Of a DNA stretch of 64,000 bases, positions 1 to 12,672 are shown piece by piece. The translations under genes and the position numbers were made by a program. The number at the start of each line of letters is the position of its first letter. Positions within the stretch are counted from its first letter, which is position 1. Origin of the DNA: Branchiostoma belcheri (lineage: Eukaryota; Chordata; Leptocardii; Amphioxiformes; Branchiostomatidae). The stretch lies in NCBI RefSeq assembly GCF_001625305.1, contig NW_017803235.1, positions 370,750 to 434,749 on the forward strand. The letters run 5' to 3'. Below the pieces are notes generated by a model. That model searched no databases, was not told the DNA's origin, and saw only the letters and a program-made list of their open reading frames with translations.

Positions 1-1917
1 GGTGGGCATTCCGCAGTCGTAGCTGGGATTGACTATTTGCAACTCTTGTAGTGGGCACAAGTGACTGGAGATGGGGAGGAACGGGACCATTTACCAGCTT
101 ATACATTGTGACTAGTCGATGGTAGTCCCTCCTGGTCGTCAGACGATCCCACCCGAGCTTTTGCAGAACCTCTAGGTAAGGTGTGCGGACTGCAGCACCA
201 GTGACAAGGCGCCCTGCGTGGTACTGCACCCGTTCCAGGGTCTTAGATGCGGCAGCAGTAATGTTGGTGAGAAGAATAGAAGCGTATTCCAGCTTAGGGC
301 GTATAAGCATGAAATAAGCTCGTTCCAGGGCTTCTTGGGAGAGTTTGCCACGGAGCTTCCACAGTAGTCACAGTGTTCTCCTGGCCTTGTTGGAGGTGAG
401 TTGAGCATGCTCTGTCCAACGAAGGGTCTGATGCACGGTAACGCCCAGGTGCGTATAAAAGGGAACCTGTTCAACGATCTGTTCCATGATGTAAATGGGG
501 GGTAGGAGAACTTTACTTTGCGGAGACTTAATGCAAATAACCTTGCATTTGTCAGGGTGCAACTGAAGACTCCAATCGCTGAACCAGGTTGACACCATCT
601 CCAGGTCAGCATTTGTTGTGTTGGCTACCTCGAGGGCAGTACGTCCTGATTTCGAGAGTGAAGTATCGTCGGCGAAGCAGTTGATGCTAGAAGTACAAGG
701 AAGGTCATGGATATCGTTCATGAATATCAAAAACAAAAGAGGACCCAATATGCTTCCTTGGGGTACCCCAGCTTGAGTGAAGCCCCAAGTTGAGGCTACG
801 CCGTTGATTACAACTCGTTGCTGGCGACCAGTCAGGTAGTCGGCAAACCACATGTTGAGAGTGCCTTTTACTCCGTAACGTGAAAGTTTTAAACTAGTCC
901 GTCGTGCCAGACTGTGTCGAACGCACGACGTACGTCTAAGAACACAGCGGCTGTGCATGCTGAGTTGGGATCATCCATCGACTTGGCCCAGTCGTCAGCA
1001 AGACGTAGGAGCTGCAGGACCGTCCCATCCTCCTTCTTGAATCCAGATTGATTTGGATTCATCAGAGTATTATCCATAAGGTAAGTATAGAGATGGTTAT
1101 GCACGAGTCGCTCCAGAACCTTGGCGACAGTTGGGAGGAGGGCGATGGGTCTATAGTTAGACGGGTCAGTTCGATCCCCCTTCTTGTATACTGGTGTCAC
1201 ATTGCATTGCTTCCATTCCCCTGGAAGCTTACCCGTGGCAAGAGAGTGGTTGAAGAGCTCACATAAGGATGTGCAGATGACAGGTGCCGCTTCCTTAAGG
1301 AGCCGGTTAGATATGCCATCAGGACCTGGGGCCTTGTTGGGAGGCAGTTCTTTCAGGACACCCAGGACTTCCTCTTCTGATACCTGAATTGAAGTTAGTT
1401 CTTCGTTGGTGAACATGGGGAGCCTTCGGATGCAATCTGGATGTTCAGCTTTGGTTACTTTGACAAAAATGTTGTTAAGTACTTCAGCTTTGTCTTTATC
1501 CTTTCCAACTGTTGCACCGTTGACGGAGAGAGCTGGGATCCCCGACTTGCCCTTCCCGGTTGCTTGTTTGAGAACAGACCAAAAGAGTCTAGAACCATCA
1601 GCAGATTTCAACCTTTCACTGATGGCAGAGAAGTATTCTGCCTCAGCTTTCCGTAAGTCTTTGGTTAGACGGTTCTTGGTTTTGGTGTAATTTTTCCAGT
1701 TTTCTTCTGTTGGTGAGGACTTGAACTTGTTGTAGAGATCCGTTTTCAGTCTGATAGCCTCGAGTAGTTCGGTGGTAACCCAAGGCTTTCGTGCAGTTCC
1801 CACCTTCGTTGTTTTATTAGGTATTGTATTTTTTGCAACGTTTAGGAACTTACCCTTCCAACCATTCCATTTTTCATCGATGGAACCATGCATACAAGAG
1901 TTCCAGTTAACTTTACC
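1..1917 (-). pseudogene. LINE reverse transcriptase, frameshifted, truncated by window edge
   Basis: The RT fingers and palm run from about 1893 to 889: APGPDGISNRLLK, YRPIALL, and FLDVRRAFDTVWH with the first catalytic aspartate. After a frameshift at about 890, the frame 958-371 carries GVPQGSILGPLLF and the catalytic FADD box. A TGA at 368-370 interrupts an otherwise open frame that continues to base 1 with the thumb/C-terminal motifs RPKLEYASILL and LGWDRLTTRR. All motifs needed for polymerase activity are recognisable, but no uninterrupted ORF remains, so this copy cannot be autonomous. Confidence 0.9.
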
Positions 1918-2739
1918 CTATTCGGCTCTAAATACATCGAAATTTGCTCGGTTATAGCACCATACATGTTTTCTGGTATTCTTAGTTGGGACAGTTATGC
2001 TAAGTATACATGTTGCAACAGCGTGATAAGAATTTCCGACGGGTGCTAGAGTAGACATTTGGTGGATACTGGATGGATCAGATAAAATAATCAAGTCCAA
2101 TGTACTTTGGCGAGTAGGAGTAGATCGGGTTGGGTTGTGTTGGCACTGGTACAGTCCGTACTTCTCAATGATGTCTTCCAGGAGTAAAGCATGGTTGTCA
2201 GTTGAAGTGTCCCCCCAGTCTATATGGTGACAGTTGAAATCACCGGTAATGATGATCATTCCTTTCTCATTAACGACTTTGGAGATGCAGTGTTCGTACT
2301 GTTCATAGAAAATGTCATGGGTGGCAGGTGGTACATACACACAAGAGAAAAGAACCTTTTTCCCCATAACGTCGATTTCAGCCCATAGGTCTTCCCAAAG
2401 GGAGTCAGAAATTTCTAAGTCTGGTCTTCGTCTGCTCGGAAGGATGTCACTAATGAGGATAGCAACTCCTCCACCTGTTTTACCCTGCCTGTCTTTTCTG
2501 TACATTGTGGTGTAACCAGGGATATTAATGTCGTTGGGGAGTACGTTGTCATTGAACCATGTTTCGGTAATACCCATTACAGAGATCTTATTAGTGTGCA
2601 GAAGTGTTTCTAGTTCGGTGATTTTCTGGTGGCCTGTGGCAGTGTTTGGGTTCAAGCTTCTGACGTTTGTGGTCCCTATGGTAAGCATGATGAGTAATAA
2701 TACAAGTAGTGCCCTACCGGGAAACATTACTGCTTTCAA
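1918..2739 (-). pseudogene. LINE endonuclease domain (APE-like), N-terminal part of the broken ORF
   Basis: The 273-residue stretch shows the exonuclease-endonuclease-phosphatase signature: TTNVRSLN near the start, GITETWF with the catalytic glutamate, GGGVAILI, and ITGDFNCHHIDW. Near the C-terminus the family's SDH triad reads SYH, so the conserved aspartate is replaced. In active LINEs this domain nicks target DNA to prime reverse transcription. It ends at TAG 1918-1920. The reading frame after that stop is open and the same as the RT frame, so the original element had one continuous ORF across this point. Confidence 0.85.
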
Positions 2740-3507
2740 AGCCTATTTAAATTGTCAACAAAATTACTGCAGAGCAAAGGTGTTGAAGACTAACGAGTCA
2801 TTTGCATAACAATCACTAATATGAATTTGCATAACAATCAGTACAATACAGTACAACACTTTCGAATGTACATAACAATCAAGTAAATAAAAGAAGGTAT
2901 AAGTATTACGCACTGATATAGCACTAGTTAATAAAAGCAATGCATGTTAACACAATATTGGATATTGCATAGGTCAACGACTATAAGCTAGAAAACACTA
3001 AATGCACAAGTTGTAGAAGCGGGATTGTAACAATCCGGGTCAACTATAGAAATTGCAATTGGGGGACACAGTATTTCAAGTACAAATTCAATACAAATAC
3101 AATAAAAAAGGAGCGCTAAAAATCACTCCACCTATGCACAAATAGTAAAATCTAGATCTACAAACACTATAGTAAGTTCAGCATCAGGGATTACTAGTAA
3201 AATATTAAAGGATTTGAGGGGTCTGAGGTCTGCGAGGTGAGATGCCCTCCCCAGTTCGGAGTTTAAAACCCTGGGGATGGAAATCTATCAAAATCTACAA
3301 ATTTTACATAGAAAATCGGAAACTAAAAACATCGAACAATTCTTGGGTGGCTTAGCTTTGCTTTATATACTACAGTAAGCAAAGTTAGTTTGGATAACAA
3401 GTGGATTACAGTGGATTTATAAGTGTTTGTTCAAGCAGAAAGAAATATGGATACCTGCCACCTCAGTGACCTCTGACCTCTGATTCTTCATCTGTGTATA
3501 TTTCTTC
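2740..3507. other. AT-rich non-coding stretch, possible 5' leader of the LINE
   Basis: No convincing gene was seen. The first several hundred bases may be the 5' untranslated region of the minus-strand LINE that begins at 2739. The stretch contains several short repeats of the type GCATAACAATCA. Confidence 0.4.
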
Positions 3508-3599
3508 ATTACTTTTATCATTATTTTTATTTATATATATTGAGTTTATTGACTTCGTTCACAATTCATTAAAATACATGGCAGCTTCATCTGTGTACA
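3508..3599 (+). repeat. 92-bp direct repeat, copy 1
   Basis: This stretch recurs at 5026-5117 in the same orientation with about one substitution (AAAATACA versus AAAAAACA). The high identity contrasts with the degenerate tandem repeat lying between the two copies. Confidence 0.85.
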
Positions 3600-3799
3600 T
3601 TTCTTCAAACGTTCCTACAAGACACATTTACACAGAAGAAATACTGAATATAATAGAATACAACAGTATTGTACAATGAAACTATGGAAGACCAACATTT
3701 TCTCCAATACAACACAGTAGAAATATTAAATGGAATGAAGCAGCAATGTGCAATGGTAGTCACATTTCTTTCCATAGAATTGTATGCTTATTTAGACAA

Positions 3800-5465
3800 G
3801 GCACACACTGCCCTTCTTATGGAAATATAATATCATGTTTACTTGTTGATAAAGAGAGGGAACATTTAAACGTAAGTTTTCTTGAAAATTAGCGGAAGGT
3901 AGCAAGTTTAGGAATTGTAAAAATCGACTTTGTGCCAATTGAAATATTCATATTTTTTTGGCTTTATTACTTTTATTATTGTTATTACTTTTAACGATGC
4001 AGAGCATAAGAGCATGGATAGTTTTATTACTTATCGTATTACGTATTTGTAAAGGCACACAATGTCATTCTAATGGCAAAATCATGTCAAGTTTACTTTT
4101 TGTTAAACATGGGGGCAACATGCCGATGTAAATTTTCCTGAATATTACTGGAAAATAACAAGTTTAGGAATGGTCATTTTGCCATACAAGTAGACGCTGT
4201 GCAAATGGAATATGCATATTTAAACGCTATTATTACTTTTATTGTTATTGTTACTTTTTACAATACAATGTACAGGCACATTATGTTTTTTCTGATGCCA
4301 GAATAAAATCAGGTTTACTTGGTAAAAATTGGCAACACTCGAATTGATTGAAGTTTGAGAGGCAACAACTTTAGCAAGTCTTAAGAAACGGTAGTCTGTC
4401 ACGGAAGTGAGCGCTGTGCCATAAAAAATGCATAGTTCTATTAATTATTATTAATTATTTAGTCAAGTTTACTTAAAAAATGAGAGACACATCCAGATGT
4501 AAATTGTTCTGAATTTTAGTAAAAAATAGCACGTTTGGGAATGGTCATGCTGTCATACAAGTAGACGCTGTGCAAATAGAATATGCATATTTAAATATTT
4601 TTATTACCTTTATTGTTATTGCTACTTTTTACGATACAATATACAGGCACGGAGTGATATTCTGATAGCAGAATCAAACCAAGTTCACTTGGTAAAAATT
4701 GGGAACACTCGAAATAAAAGTTTGGGAGGCAACAACTTGAACAAGTCTTAAAAAATGCTGGTCTGTCACAGACGTGAACGTTTTACTAACAGGAAGGCAA
4801 AGATTTATAAATTATTATTACTTATTTAGTGAAGGCAACGAATGTCCTTCTGATAGGGGAATCATATCAAGTTTACTTGATGAAAAAGGCAACATCCAGA
4901 TGTAAGTTTTACTGAATAATGAAAAAGGAGTATAGCAAGATTAGTGATGGTTTTTCTGCATGATGATTTTCTATGTTAAAAGGAGACGCCATGCCAATAG
5001 AACATTTATATTTTTCATTGTTGTTATTACTTTTATCATTATTTTTATTTATATATATTGAGTTTATTGACTTCGTTCACAATTCATTAAAAAACATGGC
5101 AGCTTCATCTGTGTACAAAGATGCTGAATTGCGCATTTTACATGATTAACATGGTAACAAATCTATATCTATATTATGTTAACCATTAGTCAATAGTCAT
5201 TTCGCATTTTCATATTACGATACAATGTACAAACAATACCCTTCTGATGGCAGAATGAACTCAAGTTTACATGGTAAGGAATAGCACCACTCGAATTGAG
5301 TGAAGTTTGGGAGACAACAAGTTTGGAAAGTCCTACGAAACAGATGGAGGTTTCGTCACAAAATTAAATTTTTCTGCCAATAGAACATGAATAGTAGAAT
5401 AACTTTATTGGATAATTTTATTACTTATTATACTTATTTAGTCAAGACACACAATGACAAATATA
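3800..5465 (+). repeat. Degenerate two-unit (A-B) higher-order tandem repeat
   Basis: Two related blocks alternate. Type A (around 3801, 4052, 4462, 4831) carries CACACAATGTC-like text, TCAAGTTTACTT and AGTAGACGCTGTGC. Type B (around 4272, 4643, 5223) carries TTGG(C/G)AACACTCGAA, GAGGCAACAACTT and CAAGTCTTA. An A-B pair spans roughly 380 bp. The units are diverged and contain no gene. Confidence 0.65.
5026..5117 (+). repeat. 92-bp direct repeat, copy 2
   Basis: Second copy of the sequence at 3508-3599, in the same orientation. It could mark unequal exchange or duplication of the segment between the two copies. Confidence 0.85.
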
Positions 5466-6170
5466 CAAATAAACCCATCAACAAAATTCACAATTTAAAT
5501 ACTTTCTGGGTGTTGGTAATTTCCGGAATAAAACTGTCACTCAGCTAACCTGGAAATTTCAGATCAAGTAGCTATTGGGGAGACAAGTCTTGAAGGTTGC
5601 TGCATTGAAACATGGAAAAACAGACATAAAATGGGTATCATATCTCACATTTACAAAGTTTTGGTGACACAAACTCACCTTCATATTTTAACCCATTTAT
5701 AGAAATGCACCTTCTACAAGTTTCGGGGAAAAGTTGACGGCGAAACAGAAGCTACAGCTCTGTTTCTAAGAATTCGAGAACTTTGACCTGATATCCAAGG
5801 GCGATAACAAGGCGTTAAGAAGGAGGGTGTATGGCAACAGAAAATCCAATAACAAGGCAACTTCATAAAAATGTCCATTTCTTTGCTCAAACATTCACTC
5901 AAACCCTACACTCTACAATCTACCAAAAAATTCAACAAAATTCCCACCAAAGAAAGGATTTTAAAGTTATTTTGCTCACTTTAATTATACTTCTTGTGCG
6001 TATGCCCTTCAAGGCGCGTCACCCCTTCTATTAGCTCTTTGTGTTGGTCATTTAGGTCTTGGGGATAGAAAATTTGTTTGTATTTTGGAAATTATTTATT
6101 TCGGCGATCTTTACCAAGACCTGGATTAAACTAAGAAAAAAAATCAGACATGCAAATACTCTGATTTGAA
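5466..6170. other. No recognisable feature
   Basis: AT-rich sequence with only short ORFs and no family motifs on either strand. Nothing supportable was found. Confidence 0.4.
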
Positions 6171-6900
6171 CTAAGCTAAACAAGAGTTCCGAGATCTCAT
6201 ACCTCCATGAAATATGGGCTTGATATGTAAATGTAAATTTCTTCTTCAATTATGCAAATGACATCTGCATTAACATGATATATGCATCCTAATGTATGTT
6301 AACTTTTGATTAACTTACAGATTTCCCAAATATGACATTCCCATCATTCACCATTAAGAAATCATAGAATTTTCGCATTAATGATGCAAATTAAACCATC
6401 ATTTGCATTATTAGTATCTGTTGATGCTCCGCCTGCCATAGGTTACACACATTACATGTATGAAAGTCGTATAATGTAAAACACTGTAATTATAGAAATT
6501 CCTCATTAATTATGCAAATAAAGTTCTCATTTGCATACTTTGCATGTAATAATGTACATCTATCTCTCAGCTACCTACACACCAAAAATTATGAAAATAT
6601 GTTGTTCCTATCTGGACTTCGCCAGAAAGTGCCCTGCAGTTCCAGAACAAGCTGCTAGGGGAACCAAACTTACACTACTTATTCCTGACTGGAAACGCAA
6701 TCTGTCACCAAAATATCAAGACCATAGCATGTTCAGGACAAAAGATACAAAAACAGGCAGTTCTGCTGCAGTATCAAGGCCATCCACCAGGAGGCCCATA
6801 TTTCACCTTGACCTTTGTCTTTCTAAGACTTACCAACATACCAAATATCATCATAATCCATAAAGGCGTTATGAAGTTATGCTGAATACAAATAGGTAAA
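6171..6900 (+). repeat. Interspersed repeat with CCTCCATGAAATA terminus
   Basis: Starts with AGATCTCATACCTCCATGAA and continues through AT-rich text (CATTTGCATAATTA-like) into a GC-richer part (CCCTGCAGTTCCAGAACAAG). Related copies lie at 42256-44240, 45240-45845 and 55340-55660, with partial ones near 26940-27150 and 30850-31150. It looks like a non-autonomous family, because the same GAGGTATGAGATCTC end recurs in both orientations. No coding capacity was seen. Confidence 0.6.
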
Positions 6901-9224
6901 ACACAACAACATGTCCAACTATGTCTAGCACACATTATTCTTTGCAATGTACAATATCTATTTACAATTATATATTTACTCGCTGCTGTTGGAACAATTG
7001 CAGGGGCGGAATTTTATGGATAGCGTGGCTTAAGGATATGGACAACGTTATATTATTGTATTCTAGTTATAAAACAATGTGTGTTTTTATGGAAAGTAAG
7101 ATTTTTCCTCCTATGGTAGTGTGTGTACATGTTGAAAAAATGCTGACTTGTTTTGAACCCGATAGAACTGTCTTTTAAAATTGTCTATGTATTGCAAACT
7201 GTTCAAATCTTGCTGGAAAACATTACAACAGGTATATGCATAAAAGAATGCAATAACATTCTGCCCAAATAACAATTAAATGAAAGCCTTTTCGCCGATT
7301 ATCTGTAACACCAAAACTTATTGCATGTTTAGTTAATTTGTCTCGGAGCGAGATGTGTTTATTCTCCCACACTCTGGTCTACCTTATCTCCACGTTTTTA
7401 TATCGTACTTCGATATTAAGGTTTTATTTCGAACCTGTGTGAATACATTCTGACTTCGCGAGTGCCTTGCATGGTGTAGAGCGCTTTCTTTCTTTAGGGA
7501 GCTAACAAGGGACAACATGTCAGCAGGGAGGCAGCAGAACCAGACGGGCCACCCAGGCAGAGGTAATTTTTTTTTATCTTAAAATAAACAGGATTAGCAG
7601 GCTACGCCAGAAAAATTTACTCAAGCAACTGGATATGCTTTTAGAAATGGTAAGACGATTCAGGTATCATCCACTTCCTTTCGTGAGTGACACTGGAGAC
7701 TTGTTAAAAAGAATGTACAACCTTACCGACAACAGGGGGGGGGATTTGGCTGCGCAGATTCCTCTTAAGCGCTTGAAACTTGGCGTTCCAAGCCCCAAAG
7801 ACAGACAACACTTAGGCTCTTGTTCTAAAACAACAGGAGCATTTGACCAACTTGCATCATCCTTGTCTGACCCTTTGTTTCCTTTCCATCCAAAAAAAAA
7901 TTGTCTTATTTTTTTTGAAAATATAAATGATAGCTGTATCATATGTTGCAAATATAGATTATATATATTATATGATAGCGTCATTGATCATATTCGAATA
8001 TCATCAGTACATAGCATTTGCTTCCTAGTCAATTGTAACCAGCTTATTTTCTCTATAAGTTCATAATAACGTTGTATTTCTTTACATTAAACCTCCATAT
8101 GAAAGTTTTTAGTCTATCTACATTGTGCCTTAGGTTTTAAATTTTGAAAGAAAGATGTTAAAATCTCAATATTGCCGGTCCAAGATGGCGGATAGATTGA
8201 ACAAGCATGACGTTAATTTACAGGCGCTTGTCGTTGCCAAAAAGGTCATTAAATACTATCAAACATTTTTGTCTTCGTTTAATTTGATTTTAACAAGAAA
8301 TAGACGACTTTACACAATAAATTATGAAATGATGTAAAAAAAAAACGTCATATTACACCGTAATGACACTTGTTATTTAATGTTACTGGACACTAAAAAC
8401 CGTCCAACATTTCGCATGAATACAATTTACCTGTGTTATTCATGGCACGCCGGTCTATCAAAATCTCGGCGATATGGCAACAGGCATTTGAGTTATTATT
8501 TTATCAAAACATCCGTATGGTTCCAGTGCAGGGTGCTAGGTGGCATATCACTTTAAGACCAAATTACACCAAAAAAGGCCATGAAATACATGAAAATATC
8601 GGAAGTGTACATAAAATATAGTCACTTGAAGTTGACAGGGAAATTGAGCTTGTACGGCCTTCTAAAAGTGAATTTTTGGAGACTCTAGCAAGCTTCCCAA
8701 TTGCCCACTTCGGGCATCTCTATTTGCATCTCCTGTGCTTTTTCCTCAGCTGACATCACTGGATGACGTCAGTTCAGAAAAGAATACAGACATGCAAAAC
8801 TAAAATGTAGAGGTGCAAATCATCCGCCATTACTGGCTTGTGATGGCTTTTACAAGGTAGGGCAATAGTATTTTAAACGTAACAGGAGAACCGTGCATAT
8901 TTATTGTAAATGTGTCTGATAGCCAGGTAACACTAGCTATGTCAATTGCAATTAGCTAAGGTCATATTTTGGTGTCATGGGCACTTAAATTCTGATTGCG
9001 AGGGCCATCTTTCTAAATTTCTTCACCGAAGCACACACACACACATACACACACACATGTATACTTAGTGTCTACCAAAGATATAGCATTCTTAGTAATG
9101 GTTATAATATATTTTTTTTAATTCAAAGTTCCGTACCTCTTTTGGGTGATAAAACCAATCGATTCTATTGACATATGCGCAAGTGACGGGCTACGTGTAT
9201 ATGAATATCTGAAAATGTCATTAG

Positions 9225-9317
9225 GTTCCGGACCTACGCAACTGCCTCAGACTGACTGGCGAGCACGTGCCGACGCCGCTGCGCGTATTCCCAACCCTAT
9301 ATACAGCTCTAGAGCAG
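9225..9317 (+). pseudogene. Left lectin copy, exon 2 (cytoplasmic tail with NPIY)
   Basis: 93 bp, phase 1 at both ends, acceptor TCATTAG and donor GCAG|GTAAAA. It encodes an arginine-rich stretch ending in PNPIYSSRA. The exon itself is undamaged. Confidence 0.8.
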
Positions 9318-9789
9318 GTAAAATATATTCAGTTAAGACCTAGTATTGTTTTGCTTCTACAGCTATAGGTATGTTCACGTTCTGAACGTTGTGAACTTTT
9401 TTCCCCCGATGGGTGCCGGTCCCTGCTATCGTGACCTGTATTGCATTGATCTGTTGTGAAGTATCGGGTTCAAAACGTTAGCCTTTAACATTTTTGTAAT
9501 TTCTTTAATGAGTTTTAAAGGGGGTTGCAACTTTACGTCTTAGATTTCAGGACAAAATATCTAAATAGCAAGATGTCATGTAATATTAAAACGATGTAGA
9601 AAAAAAGGATGTCTTCGACTGTGATTTCTATGTCATATTATAAACACTTTTGTTCAATTCATGGTGTCTTCTATTTACACAATTTTGCGTTTGGTTTGAT
9701 ACTTTTAAAGTATCAGCTGTTAATTAATTTAATCAGAAAATGTCATTGGTATTTATTTAAATATATATTATGTTAATGTTTAAAAGTAG

Positions 9790-9888
9790 CCACTGAAAAG
9801 AAGAAGAAGAAGGGACGCGCCTGCGCGCTGCAAATCTTCTACAATCTTGTCACCGTGATCATCGCTGTTCTATTGTCTTATTTTGTAG
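9790..9888 (+). pseudogene. Left lectin copy, exon 3 (transmembrane helix)
   Basis: 99 bp, phase 1-1. It encodes a lysine run followed by a hydrophobic stretch ([20 protein letters not shown]), which suggests a type II signal anchor with the N-terminus in the cytoplasm. It has one more lysine codon than the right copy. Confidence 0.8.
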
Positions 9889-10013
9889 GTCAGTTTCCTT
9901 TTATCGTCTAATGAATTTGGCTTATCAAATGGATGATTTTGAAATCTTAAAATCACATCATTATTGAACATTAGAGTTGGTGACTTCCACTCTCTATTTT
10001 ATTGCAAAAACAG

Positions 10014-10073
10014 TAAGATTCACTGTTTTCGAGAAGGTGGAAACGTTGAAAACGCGTGTACAGGAGTTGGAAG
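10014..10073 (+). pseudogene. Left lectin copy, exon 4 (coiled-coil neck)
   Basis: 60 bp, phase 1-1, acceptor AAACAG, donor GGAAG|GTAAGT. It encodes [16 protein letters not shown], with heptad-like spacing of hydrophobic residues; this may start trimerisation of the collagen stalk. Confidence 0.75.
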
Positions 10074-10799
10074 GTAAGTGGTAATATTTATTCCATACAT
10101 GTTATGCGTGAAATATTTTGTTTTTCCTCATGTTTATTTTTCTTTTCGTCTTCTCCTGCCATCTTGTTGAATGGATTCAATTTTTTTAGTTTAGGGCCAA
10201 AAGACCTGACATCTGGTGTGGAGGTATATTAGGCGAATGCCTTTTATCAGTTTTTTTAAATATAGGCTTTAAAGTTGTTTTATTTGGGTTTTTATATGTA
10301 TTGTGTCGTGTGTTAATTCGGTAAAAACTCAATACAACTTGTTAACAGCAAGACCCAAGGTAGCTATATGCTAGGAAGTTTAGATTGCATTCAGTAATTC
10401 GTTCTCACTCACGCCTGTTAGTAAAACATTGTGCACACTAAGCCCACCACTTTGGTGAAAATCTGTATTTTGACTATTTCTATGACATATTAATATTAAA
10501 AAAATTAATTCAATAAGTTTGCAAACCCCATGTCAGGTCTTCGATTTCACTTATGAATGTTAAAAAAATCAGATTAAAACTTTGCGACCGCAAAATGTAG
10601 ACCGCAATGCATAGGTTAAATTCTATTGTCCTTTTTGCGTTTAATGTTGTCTACATATTGATAACAATCATGTAAATGATGAAATTTCATCTTAATTAGG
10701 TCGAAAAAGTTAAATATATCATGTTCCATGTAACGTGTCATTTAGGTTTATGTATTTAGTCAATTCATTTTGGACCTCATTTTTGTTTATACGTGGATT

Positions 10800-11945
10800 T
10801 AGAGCTGTGCACCCATTTTTTTTCTCTGGGTGCACCAGTGCACCAACCAATGCACCAAATTTTGTGTAGTTTTTAATTAGTAACGTTTAACACTTACGTG
10901 TCACCATTGTTGTACTCCGTGTACCTAAGACGCGCTTTGGACTATAATGGGGGTGATACAGAGCTAGCTGTAAAATCGCATGTATCTCAAGTTTGGTGTG
11001 ACCAATCAACTTCAAATTTGGAAGTAACTTAGAGAAAATACCAATGGTTCTAAATAATCACTTCTTTCTTCAACAATCTGCATAATTGTTTGATAATTGA
11101 TATTAATATTAGATTATTGTGAGGCGATAAAATCGGCCTAGATCAAACCATTCTGCTCAGAATTGTAATACTGAACTTTCAGAGAATGTAGAGAGATCCC
11201 CACTTTATAGGTCCCAACGCTTCGTTCACACAAGGAGGTTTTAATTCTATCTCTATGGTTCACACAATGCATTAACTCTAGTACAAAAATGTACCTCCTT
11301 GATTAGTCCGTAATATAATCTCCTGGAATTCGGTATACACTACGTATTCGGTATACACTACGTATTGGTACTGAAATGGAGAACAAAGATTGTCTGAACA
11401 TGGCTGAAATCAAGGAGGTTATTACCTCGCACAGTTGAAGTCGGGCTGCATCGCCAATTTATAAGACTCCGTTATATAGACTTGAGATTCTGGTGGATAC
11501 ATGCTGTATTTAGGAAAATGTTTTGTTTTTCATTCTTAGTATCTTTTTAAGCATGTTGCAAGCTATTAAGTCGTCTTACGTAGAAGGACAAGAACACTGA
11601 AAATTCAAAAAGGTGTGAAGTTAGCACAAACAAATGCAAAATAGCAGGAGGGGCAGTGGGTGGTAAAGCTACAGCAATTATCACTATACCTATTGCATAT
11701 TATGATCCTCTACTCGCACCCTGCTCATTTAAATGCCATTATGATATTAAAATGGGGTCTTTGCTGGGGGAAAGAAAGCGCGTCTTAGGTACACAGAGTA
11801 GTTCTTTCGAAATGAAGCATAATGAGTTGTTGCTGATTTGCTTATTTTATTTTATATGGTGCACCAAACAAAATTTTTCTGCACCCAATTTTTCAGGTCG
11901 GGTGCACTAGTGAACCTATTATTAAAATGAATTTCGAGCGCTGTT
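10800..11945. repeat. Intronic repeat with GGTGCACC-rich ends
   Basis: Palindromic GGTGCACC/GTGCACCC motifs cluster at 10806-10860 and again at 11860-11910. The corresponding stretch of the right arm (about 35700-36840) carries the same motifs, so the element predates the duplication. An 18-bp direct doubling (GTATACACTACGTATTCG-type) at 11331-11366 is present only on this side. No gene was seen. Confidence 0.5.
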
Positions 11946-11983
11946 ATGACATAAACAACACAATTACTCTTTTTTAAAAGAAG

Positions 11984-12672
11984 GTCAGGCAAAAATGAAT
12001 GGATCTGCTGGGCCACCAGGTCCTCCTGGTCCACCAGGAGAAATTGGACCAAAAGGGCCAGCTGGCCCTGTGTCTGCTGGTCAAGCAGGCCCCCTGGTCC
12101 ACCAGGAGAAAGGGGACCAATAGTTCCTGTTGGCACTGTGTCTGCTGGGCCACCAGGCCCTCCTGGTCCACCAGGACCAAAGGGACCAGTAGGTCCAGCT
12201 GGCCCTGTGTCTGCTGATCCACCAAGCCCCCCTGGTCCACCAGGACCAAAGGGAGCAATAGTTCCAGCTGGCCCTGTGTCTGCTAGTCAAGCAGGTCCTC
12301 CTGGTCCACCAGGACCAAAGGGAGCAATAGTTCCAGCTGGCCCTGTGTCTGCTAGTCAAGCAGGCCCTCCTGGTCCACCAGGAGAAATGGGACCAAAAGG
12401 GCCAGCTGGCCCTGTGTCTGCTGGTCAAGCAGGCCTCCCTGGTCCACCAGGAGAAAGGGGACCAATAGGTCCTGTTGGCACTGTGTCTGCTGGGCCACCA
12501 GGCCCTCCTGGTCCACCAGGACCAAAGGGACCAATAGGTCCAGCTGACCCTGTGTCTGCTGGGCCACCTGGACCTCCAGGAGAAATGGGACAAGTTGGGC
12601 CACCTGGCCTTGTGTCTGCCTGCCATGGGCCATCTGGACCTCCAGGAGAACCAGCTCGTTGTTGTACTGAAG
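11984..12672 (+). pseudogene. Left lectin copy, collagen exon with frameshift and lost donor
   Basis: Gly-X-Y coding repeat, about 230 codons long against 161 in the right copy, so it holds extra repeat blocks. The frame shifts near 12092, where GGCCCCCTGGT stands for the 12-base GGCCTCCCTGGT seen at a sister unit (about 12432). Downstream the Gly-X-Y frame resumes in a different phase from 12138. The exon end reads GAAG|CTGACA rather than GAAG|GTGACA. Confidence 0.85.

Larger units (their letters stand above)
1..2739 (-). mobile_element. Non-LTR retrotransposon (Jockey/CR1-like LINE), degenerate, runs off the window start
   Basis: Reading on the minus strand gives an APE-type endonuclease followed by a reverse transcriptase in the usual LINE order. 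The element continues past base 1. The coding frame is broken three times: an in-frame TAG at 1918-1920 between the endonuclease and RT parts, a 1-bp loss near 888-893 inside the RT palm, and an in-frame TGA at 368-370 before the thumb region. The clade is judged from the GVPQGSILGP and FADD motifs and is only approximate (Jockey/CR1/L2/Rex group). A possible 5' leader extends to about 3300. Confidence 0.9.

Noticed and set aside
7635-8066. 143-codon ORF in lectin intron 1 (and its right-arm match 44329-44586)
   Set aside because: It lies in an interspersed repeat also present at 47820-47960 and does not keep frame between copies, so it is not treated as an exon.
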